A DNA stretch of 64,000 nucleotides from Cynocephalus volans (taxonomy: Eukaryota; Chordata; Mammalia; Dermoptera; Cynocephalidae): NCBI RefSeq assembly GCF_027409185.1, contig NC_084463.1, positions 72,587,852 through 72,651,851 on the forward strand, in the 5' to 3' direction. This document shows positions 56,201 to 64,000 of the stretch, piece after piece (the first letter of the stretch is position 1; every line of letters starts with the position of its first letter). The translations under genes and the position numbers were made by a program. Below the pieces are notes generated by a model. The model was not told the DNA's origin and did not search any database. It saw nothing but the letters and a program-made list of their open reading frames with translations.

Positions 56201-57424
56201 TAGAACAGTAACCTCCAAAGTATGGTGCATGAATACCAGGAGGATAAATAAGATAATCCACTGGTGTGCAGAAAGAACATATAAGAATTCCAATTTATGT
56301 TCATAATCTAGAAATTAAACTGTACTCATGTTAATATGTGGTTGATACTGGTACTCGTTAGTTTGCAAGGGAGATGGTCATACATTGCATAAGTAAACTC
56401 AGTTATCTTTCATAAAGGAAGAGTAGAAGTTCCAATTGTGAGAGGTTGGCCGTGGTACCATCATTCTTTAGTGCTCTTTACCTTCCTGCAATGTACTAAA
56501 ACTTATGTGTGCCCAGGTAAGTGGATTTATGTGTATCTTGTAGTATCTGAACAAGTCCTTACAAAATGGGAAAGTGGCCGAAAAAACTTTTGAAGGGCTT
56601 CCAGTCTATGTGTCATGTTTTATTATTTAAGGTGAGTTGTGGGTATGTGAATGTTTATTATATTATTTTTCTATGCTTTTTCTATGACTATTTAATTAAA
56701 AACATTATCACAAAATTACAGATCAAATTTAATAATAATTCAGGGAGACATGAACAAGAAAATAGCAGAACTGACACATCCCTTATTCTCATTACTAACT
56801 CTTTGCCACATAATGACAATAGCAGTATAATTATATCTGTAACATTAGTACCACAAATTCAAAAATTGTCAAAAATTTGTAACAGTAAATTTTACTCTAA
56901 ATATATATTGTGCTGTGTGATATTAGCTAATGATATTATTTGGCATAAAGTTTTTATAATTGATAAGACATTTGAAAACTAAGCAGAGTATTATTAATAA
57001 TATGTGAGAGCAAAAGTATTGTATATGTTATTAATACATAAAATTACTTTTATAATTATTTAAAATATATTATAAAATACAAAATTTTATTTTATTTTTT
57101 ATTTTTATTTTTTACTTTTGCAGATTTATTTTATTTTTCTTTCTTTTTTAAAATACAAAATTTTAAAATTATTTCAAAAGTTTTTACTTCATCTTTATCT
57201 CATTTTTAAAAAATTTCCATTTCTGATTAAGTATCTTAATGTACAGTAATACATATGTGTGGCATATACGTATATGCTCAAATTTTTATTAATAGTGATA
57301 TAATGAAAAATATTGGAATCCTCTGGTCTAGAATAATGTTCAAAAATTTAAATGGGTTACTACAGAAAAATGCTTAAATTGTATGTAGAGCTATAAGCAG
57401 AATTAAATGAAAGCACAAAGTATA

Positions 57425-57720
57425 CCGTGACTTTGCAGGAATCAAGAAAGGTTTCACAGAGAATGTTATGCCTGAGCTTTGTCTTAAAGGAATAGTAGGT
57501 TCCGAAGTAAAAGGGCACTTTGAGTTAGAAAGATCATTATGTGCAAAATCACAAAGTAACAATGATGCAGAGTTAACTTTTTGGGGCTGAGGGGTGGAAA
57601 ATTCAACTGGCCTGGGACATAGAATATGAAGATGTGTGTGAGCACATAAATGTCTTGGGAAGTACAGGGCAGTGTGTTCATGTGCTTTATAATAAGAGTT
57701 CAGGTGGGAGAAAAAAAGTA
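57425..57720 (-). repeat. L2 fragment, minus strand
   Basis: 'gaatgttatgcctgagctttgtc', 'gcactttgagttagaaagatc' and 'gtcttgggaagtacagggcag' are reverse-complement L2. The 128-codon minus-strand frame here is just the L2 strand and is not a gene. Confidence 0.5.
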
Positions 57721-57824
57721 AAATATTTTGAGCTCTGAAAAGATACAAAAAGGCCTTCAACTTTCAGGAAAGTTGGTCGGTAATTGAACATTGATCTTTG
57801 AGAGTAAGAAACAATAACATAATT

Positions 57825-58040
57825 CTTGCTAATATTTATTTAGCATTTATATTTTGCCAAGTATTGTTCTAAGGGCTATGGCCATTTTATCATCACTACT
57901 TTTACAGATAAAGAAATGATGTCACAGGAGGGGATAAGGAACTTGCCCAAGGTCATAGAGCCAGTAAGAGGCAAAGCTGGGATTCAGCTTCAATCAGTTG
58001 GGCTCCAAAACCTAAAATTCTAGCTCTTACCCAGGATGCT
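57825..58040 (-). repeat. MIR SINE, minus strand
   Basis: 'tattgttctaagggctatgg' and 'aaggaacttgcccaaggtcatag' through 'gctgggattcagcttcaatc' form a clear reverse-complement MIR. Confidence 0.8.
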
Positions 58041-58399
58041 AGTAATTTTCATTGTGATTTAACATATTTAACATATTTGTTTCACAGAAATAAATATGTT
58101 TTGCATTGTGACCCACGATACACATACAGATTTATAAAACATATTTAACCCTTATAACATATGATGCCCTCTGGTATTTTCTATACTAGAACATTCTAAT
58201 TCTGAAATTAGATTTCATGAAAAAAAATACTGATTACCAGTCATTAAGTTGATTTCACAATCCACTAATGAATCATGATCTACAGTTTAAAAAGCACTGT
58301 GTCATGTTTATTTCCACCTATATGAGTATGCTAATATGATAGATATACTAAATATACTAAATGTAATAGTTTCCAGTGAGATAATTTGGGCAGCAGTAC

Positions 58400-58680
58400 A
58401 GTTTCTATACTGTTTTCTATGCTTGGAATTCTCTTCCTCTAAATCTTGTAAATCCCCCATCTTTCTTTTTTTGAAGAGCTTTAAAAATACCTTAAATGAA
58501 AATCTCCTTGACCACATGACCACTGTGTCAAAATTTTATCTCATCCTTCAGCCTGCTCATCAATCTTCTGAAGACAAGTTCTGTTAACACTTTTGTACTT
58601 TCTTGATTGAATGATTTATCTTTGTGCTTTATGGTTCTTTGTGTAGGTGGTTAAGTTTTGTGGATTATAGATTGTTGATC
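58400..58680 (+). repeat. Decayed L2 3' fragment
   Basis: 'gcttggaattctcttcctct' and 'aatctccttgaccacatgacc' fit L2 order, but are highly diverged. Confidence 0.35.
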
Positions 58681-58959
58681 CCAGGAACAGATACAGTATA
58701 TGCTTAAAACAGTTTATGTATTGTTCTATTTACATATATACATTTAAATACTATTTAATAATTAATACAATAGTCAAAAACCTTAATATTTTTGCAAAAA
58801 TAATATATTTTGCACTGGTATGTCTGGCCAAATTTCTAGTTTCATATGAAAATTCTACATGATAGTTCCACTACCAAAACTCAAAATAAGGGTACTAATC
58901 TTCAATAAGTATTATATATTTTTAAATCTGTAGTATTCTTAATAGGAAACATAAGGAAA

Positions 58960-59210
58960 AATATTGGGAGTCATTCACAGAATTACAGCTTTGGAAAAGA
59001 TCTTAGAAATTAACTAGTTCAACCTCTAACCCATGGATCTAAATTACTCAGAGGTGAACATCACCCTCTCCTTGAATGGTATGGGGATGGGGAGCCACTA
59101 CCCCATGAGGTATCCTCTTCCATGGTTCGTTAGCTCATATCCTTCCTTATGCTGAGCTGAAAACCTCCCTGCAATTTTTACCCTTTCATTTTAATTCTAT
59201 TTATTTCTTC
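58960..59210 (+). repeat. Ancient CR1/L3-like repeat
   Basis: 'agctttggaaaagatcttag', 'actagttcaacctctaacc' and 'tgctgagctgaaaacctccc' fit a very old LINE with CR1-type wording. Confidence 0.4.
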
Positions 59211-59557
59211 TTTCTCATAATAAACTTTCAAATATGGATATATAGTTATCATGGCTTATATTCCTTTAATTGATCTTCAGACTGAACTCCTCCCCTTATA
59301 GTCTTGTTTCACCCCAGTTTGTTTATAGAGCCTTTAAAATATTTACCCTAAAATAACATAGAGTACAGCAGTACTTCTAAAGATCTGGTTATGATTGTCT
59401 AAAATTATTCTCTAAAATTATACTGACTTTGTAACAACTATAGTAAACTTATATTTTTTGTTTTGTTTTATTTAGTTTTTTTTTTGTGTTTTTCTCAAAG
59501 AACAATTGTCAAGACAGACATTTTCCTTTTCAGAACTGTTAAATTGATTTTAAAAAA

Positions 59558-59668
59558 GGGCCGGCCAGTTGGCTCAGTTGGTTAGAGCGTGGTGTTGATA
59601 ACACCAAGGGCAAGTGTTCGGATGGCTTTACTGGCCAGTCACCAAAAAAAAAAAAAAAAAAAAAAAAA
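59558..59668 (+). repeat. CYN-type tRNA-Ile SINE
   Basis: 'gggccggccagttggctcag', 'ttggttagagcgtggtg' and 'ttgataacaccaagggc', then a shortened B-box half and a 26-nt A-tail. It sits at the 5' edge of an old L1M. Confidence 0.85.
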
Positions 59669-59671
59669 GAC

Positions 59672-60625
59672 TAAAAGGAATAGACCACATTAAAATAAAC
59701 TTTAATTCATCAAAACATGTAACATGTGGAAAATACCAGTCACAAATTGGCAGAAAATAATAGCAACACATATAACCTATATAGGATTTGTATCTAAAAT
59801 ATTTTTTAAACTCATCAATAATGAAAAAAAAAATAGAAAAATGGGCAAAAGAACAGACATTTCACAGAAGAGGAAACGCAAATGATGCATAAACATATTA
59901 AAAAATGTTCAATTCATTAGTAGTCAGTGCAATAAAAGTACCATAACTAGAAATCATTTTAGAACCATAAAATTGGAAAACATTAGGAAGCCTATTAGAG
60001 TTTTTGTGAGATGTAGTAAAGGGAACTTCTATATATTGCTCTGGAAAACAATTTGAATTATCTAATAAAGTTGAAAATACATATACCCTATGACCCAGCA
60101 ACATGTCAATCAGTAGATGTACAAAACTGTTCCTAGAAGCATTATTCATAAAAGCAAGAAACTAGAAGCAACCCAAATGTGTAATGACAGGAGACTGAAA
60201 CATTTTTTTGTATATTCATATAAATGTGATACAGCAATGAATATGAATGAAATACAGCTAAACTAATCAATGAATCTATAAAACAAAGTTGATTGAAAAA
60301 AGCAGAATACAGATGAAATGCTTCCATTTATAAAGTGTCAAAACTAGGCAAAACTAAACAAAATGTTTTTTGAGATACATTCATATGTGGTAAAATTATA
60401 AAGAAAAGTATGGAATAATTAACAAGAAATTCTATATGGTGTTCACTTCTGTAAGGGAGGAAGGGGATGCAATTGGGGAGGGGCATATGGGGCTTCAAAG
60501 GTACTTCTAAAACTAGGCACTGTCTACAGGGTTTTTTTTATTATTAATCTTTAACCTGTTCTTATGTATCATATACATTCTTTTGTATGCAAGATATGTT
60601 CTACAATTAAAAAACATTACAAAGT
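59672..60625 (+). repeat. Old L1M ORF2 3' end and UTR
   Basis: 'tcatcaaaacatgtaacatg', 'tagaaaaatgggcaaaagaac', 'accctatgacccagcaacatg', 'agcaacccaaatgtgtaatg' and 'gtatgcaagatatgttctacaatt' follow L1M order. Stops throughout. Confidence 0.75.
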
Positions 60626-60859
60626 AAATTGAATGCAAATGCATGACTTCATCTCTGCTCAACAGATCTTTATTGATTTTGGTTTATCAGTCCAGTTTGG
60701 ATGATTTTGAATCTTGCTTCCACCCTCTATTTTATTAACGACTTCCTTTGTTACTCTGTGCCACCCACAAATTGTATATTGATGAATGTACTATTTTTTT
60801 CATGTGTATTACTGAAAAATCTGTGGTCATTTAGAGAGTTTTTAAAAAAACAAGCATAG

Positions 60860-61090
60860 TAGCTAACTAGTTAAAAAACAGACTCTAGAGACAGAATGAC
60901 TTAATCTTCAGTATGCCACTTATACTAGCTATGTGACATGTACAAATTATTTATCCTCTATGTGCCTCAGTTTCCTCGTCTATAAAATGGGGGTAATAAT
61001 ATTATTTACCTCACAGACTTATGGGAGAATTAAGTTTGTTTCCATATGTAAAATGCTTAGAATAGCTACTTGCACATAATAAATGTTATC
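60860..61090 (+). repeat. MIR SINE
   Basis: 'gacttaatcttcagtatgcc' is followed by 'gtgcctcagtttcctcgtct', 'tataaaatgggggtaataat' and 'cacataataaatgttatc'. Clear MIR. Confidence 0.85.
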
Positions 61091-61164
61091 TAATTTTCAC
61101 CTAGAATAATTTGCTTCCATGTATCTGACCATATTTCTGATCTCATGAGAGCTAGATTTAGTCT

Positions 61165-61290
61165 AGGGTAAGAACAGTGGAGTTGCAACAAAAAATTCTG
61201 GTTCTGCTTTGAACTAGCTGGGTCATCTTGTGCTACATAATTTCATTATTATGTGCATCAATTTCCTCATCTGTGAAATATGGGAGTTAA
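61165..61290 (+). repeat. Second MIR, truncated
   Basis: 'tggttctgctttgaactagc' and 'atcaatttcctcatctgtgaa' match the MIR core. Confidence 0.6.
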
Positions 61291-61323
61291 ATGCAATTGT
61301 TTTCTTGGTCTTTTCTTTCTTTC

Positions 61324-61376
61324 TTTTTTTTTTTTTTGGTGGCTGGCCGGTAGGGGGAAGTGAACCCTTGACCTTC
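61324..61376 (-). repeat. CYN SINE, 3' half, minus strand
   Basis: T-run then 'ggtggctggccggtaggggg' is the reverse complement of a CYN 3' end. 'cttggtcttttct' at about 61304 and 'cttggtcctttct' at 61377 may be its target-site duplication. 5' truncated. Confidence 0.65.
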
Positions 61377-61509
61377 CTTGGTCCTTTCTGGTAATCAAAT
61401 TTTTAATTCCTTACAGATATTCTTAATAATTACTGGAAAAGGGAGAAAACGCATTCTTTTTGGAATCAGTTTCAAATTACTTAATGTGCCAATATCATTT
61501 GGCTTTTTA

Positions 61510-62236
61510 AAAAACTGAAGTATAACCTACCTACAGAAAAATACACATATTAAAGTAAACAAATTATATAAACACACCCAGATTGCACAGCCACCCACAT
61601 CGAGAACCAGAACATTACCAGTATCAAGAAAGCTGCCTTCATTTTCCATTTCCATATACCTCCCACTATAGTTTTACCTGCTCTTTACATAAAAGGAATA
61701 CAATATGCATTTTTATTTTGCAGTATTCTTCATTTGCACAATATTATGGTGTGAGATTCATCCACATTGCTGTTTTTTAGTAATAGCTCATTCATTTTTA
61801 TTACGGTATTTCATTGAATGATGGACTTCTACTTACATGTTGTAGTGTTGAAGGACATTTAATATAATTCCAGGTTCTGGCTATAAAGCTGCTATTAAAT
61901 TCTTGAACATGCCTTTTGATTTACATATGAATGAATTTCTGATATACAAACATATACATATACACACACACTGGTTTTGCTGGATCATAGGATATATATA
62001 TATTCAACTTTTGTAGGTATGAGAGTTTCCAGTTACACATCTTTACTAGCCTTTAGTATTATGTCTTTTTTATTTTAGCCATTCTGATATGTGCAGTTGT
62101 ATCTTATTGTTTTAATGTGCATATTCCTGATGACTAAGGAGGCTGAGACCTTTGCCTATGTTTATTGGCCATTTGGCTATCCTGTTTTATGAAAAGCTTG
62201 TTCCAATCTTCTGGTTTTTTTTTTAAAGAAAACTGG
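61510..62236 (-). repeat. Old L1M 3' UTR/ORF2 end, minus strand
   Basis: 'gaagtataacctacctacag', 'gagattcatccacattgctg', 'ccattctgatatgtgcagttg' and 'atgtttattggccatttgg' are reverse-complement L1M. It continues at 62642 after an LTR insertion. Confidence 0.75.
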
Positions 62237-62641
62237 TGTAGTGGTCTTTTTGGTATGTTATCTAGACTACAGTCCCAGTTATTCAATCAAACACTAATGT
62301 AGGTATTACTTTGATGGTATTTTGTAGATGTTATTAAAGTCCATAATCAGTTTCCTTTAAGTAAGGGAGATTATCCTAGATAATTTGGGTGAACTTGATT
62401 TAATCAATTAAAAGGCCTTAAAAGCAGGGCTGAGGGTTCCTTGACAGAATAAAAATTCTGCTTGTGGATACTGGTTTTAGCCCATCCCTGTAAGTTATGG
62501 CCAACCATTCCTCATGGCCTGTCCTACACACTTTGAATTTGCCTAACCAGGCCCAATATTCACATAAACCAATCCCTTACAATAAATCTCTTAATACCTC
62601 TTTACTGGTTCTGCTTCTCTGGTTGAACACTGATTGATGTA
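62237..62641 (+). mobile_element. ERVL (MLT2-type) solo LTR
   Basis: 'tgttatctagactacagtccc', 'ttaaagtccataatcagtttcc', 'aattaaaaggccttaaaagcag', 'ggttctgcttctctggttg' and the end 'acactgattgatgta' are MLT2 landmarks. Flanks 'actgg' and 'attgg' are a plausible 5-bp duplication with one mismatch. It splits an old L1M. It is a fossil with no genes. Confidence 0.82.
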
Positions 62642-63350
62642 ATTGGGTTGACTTTTTCTTATTGATTGTAGGAGGTCTTTATATATTCTGAATATGAGCT
62701 CTTTGTCAGTATTATGCATTGCAAATATCTTCTTCCACTTTGTGTTTGCTTTTTCAAAGTCTCTAATTCTAATATACAATTTATCAATCTTCTTAATGGT
62801 TTGTACTTTTTATGTACTGTGTAAGAAATCTCTGCCTTTATGACCTAACATCATAAAGACATTCTAGAAGAATTTTTTTTTAACTTTCCATATTTAGATG
62901 AACAGTTCACCCAGAATTGATTTTTGTGTAGGGTGTGAGGTAAGGGTCATTTTTACTAATTCCATATAATCGTCCAACTGATGAATGATAAGATGAACCT
63001 TTTCTCCTTGCTATGCAGTGCTGCCTCTGCCAAAAATCAAGGCTTCAAATAGATGGGTCTGTTTCCAGACTCTCTATTCTATTCCATTGGTCTAAATAAC
63101 CTTGTGTAACTACCATATTGTGCTAATTCCTATAGTTTTATATGTAAAATCTAGTAGTGTAAATTTTACAAATTTGATCTTTTGAGACTATTTCAGCTAT
63201 TCTTGGTCTTTGCATTTCCATATAAATGTTAGGCTCAGTTTGTCAGTTTTCACAAAAATCCTACCAAAACTTTGATTGGGATTATACTAAATCTGTTGGT
63301 TAATTTGGGAGTATTGTATCTGTCCAATATTTCGGTATGCTTGAAATATT
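62642..63350 (-). repeat. Old L1M ORF2, minus strand (continued)
   Basis: 'aggtctttatatattctgaa', 'ctctattctattccattggt', 'catttccatataaatgttagg' and 'gattgggattatactaaatc' are reverse-complement L1 ORF2. The 62-codon minus-strand frame here is an ORF2 relic. Confidence 0.75.
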
Positions 63351-64000
63351 TCTAAATAGAAACAATTTAATACAAAATGAGCAGTGACAATGTAGTATCA
63401 ATCAATGCTATTTTTTTCAAGCAGTTTAGCCATGAAGGGTAAGGTCTATGACAGTGACTTGAATAGGCAGAGCTATGAGACTTTTTGGAGGGAGATTAGA
63501 TATAGAGCCATGATCCAGTTGAGAAGAGAAAGTTAAAAACATGAACAAAATAGAAGAAACAATCTATGGATTCAATTTCAAAAGCATCCAGTGTCCTATT
63601 GCCATGAGATCCTCTTCCTGCAAACTTAACTCTTTATATATCTTCACGCTTGTTTCCTTTGATATAAAACTTAAGGACATAAGTTAAGTGAAAGAAGAGA
63701 TGTTTGGAGGTGGATGGGGGAAGCAATGAGGGAGTTCAGATGGCCTCTATTTTGTCAGTTAAATATTAGAAGATTGGATAGAGTGTGTGAGCAGGATTGG
63801 AAGAGTGAGCATTTTGAACAAAGGGAGAGATTGGAAAATTATTGACTATTAGTAAATAAAAGGATTGCTAGAGGTTATAAAGTGTGAAGGGAATAACATG
63901 CCGGGAAACACTTAAATTATATGAGCCCATATTCCAAGGAGCAAACCAATTCCTTATAGTGAAATAATTAATGGGCTTTCTCATCTGAAAATGAACAAAG

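Larger units (their letters stand above)
55986..64000 (-). other. CEP126 upstream intron, repeat-rich
   Basis: Expected intron of CEP126. No further exon was found. Contents are L2, MIR, L1M, CYN and an ERVL LTR (listed separately). 56210-57370 and 63350-64000 contain nothing I can identify. Confidence 0.55.

Noticed and set aside
57374-57760. 128-codon minus-strand frame as a gene or CEP126 exon
   Set aside because: The sequence is a minus-strand L2. It lacks splice sites and its composition is low-complexity.
1-64000. CRISPR arrays, bacterial operons, phage or plasmid features
   Set aside because: All features point to a mammalian nuclear genome. Repeats are interspersed retroelements and there are no prokaryotic-style genes or spacer arrays.
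1-64000. Horse or bat origin from SINE wording ('ggccggcc…')
   Set aside because: Equid and some bat SINEs share the GC-rich start, but the monomer here is tRNA-Ile-like ('gataacaccaaggtc') and forms dimers, which fits Dermoptera better. This remains an inference.

Overview
This is a mammalian nuclear genomic window, dense in interspersed repeats. It also carries the 3' part of one protein-coding gene on the minus strand. At least eight short tRNA-Ile-like SINEs are present, several opening like 'ggctggccagttagctcag' and continuing with 'gataacaccaaggtc'. Others are GC-rich dimeric forms. These match the CYN SINE family known from flying lemurs, so the most likely source is a colugo (Dermoptera; Galeopterus or Cynocephalus). 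That assignment is an inference from the SINEs, helped by a young L1 lineage that is not primate-like in its UTRs.

The only gene I can support is CEP126 (KIAA1377), a centrosomal and ciliary-base protein, read right to left. Five coding exons are visible: 55985-55876, 53252-53177, 45277-45002, 42281-42217 and 36674-36612. All have consensus splice sites, their phases are mutually consistent, and they give about the last 195 residues and the stop codon. A 3' UTR probably follows to about 36175. Everything left of that (1-36 kb) is downstream intergenic DNA, expected from mammalian synteny to lead towards CFAP300 and YAP1. Two unassigned exon-like open stretches lie there (19.0-19.4 and 24.3-24.6 kb).

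The most striking element is a full-length L1 on the plus strand (45840-52200). It is flanked by an exact 14-bp target-site duplication, and its ORF1 (326 aa) and ORF2 (1275 aa) are both intact. All the endonuclease, reverse-transcriptase and zinc-knuckle residues I could locate are present. It lies inside a CEP126 intron, antisense to the gene, 562 bp upstream (in gene orientation) of the 276-nt exon. A second, closely related L1 (2073-4091) is a textbook 5'-inverted (twin-primed) insertion with its own duplication.

Region by region: 0-6.9 kb holds MIR and L2 debris, the inverted young L1 and an odd tandem L1M/L2 hybrid. 6.9-19 kb holds sparse MIR, L2, CYN, Tigger1 and old L1 pieces plus a 35-bp U2 snRNA retropseudogene. 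19-25 kb holds an RPL34 processed pseudogene and old L1 3' UTR DNA. 25-36 kb holds a hairpin, hAT MITEs, a nested MaLR provirus with an L1 inside an inverted LTR, and long L2. 36-56 kb is CEP126 with the intronic young L1. 56-64 kb is CEP126 intron or upstream DNA made of L2, MIR, L1M, CYN and an ERVL solo LTR. I saw no evidence of an undescribed gene system; the findings are mostly about retrotransposon biology and its interaction with CEP126.
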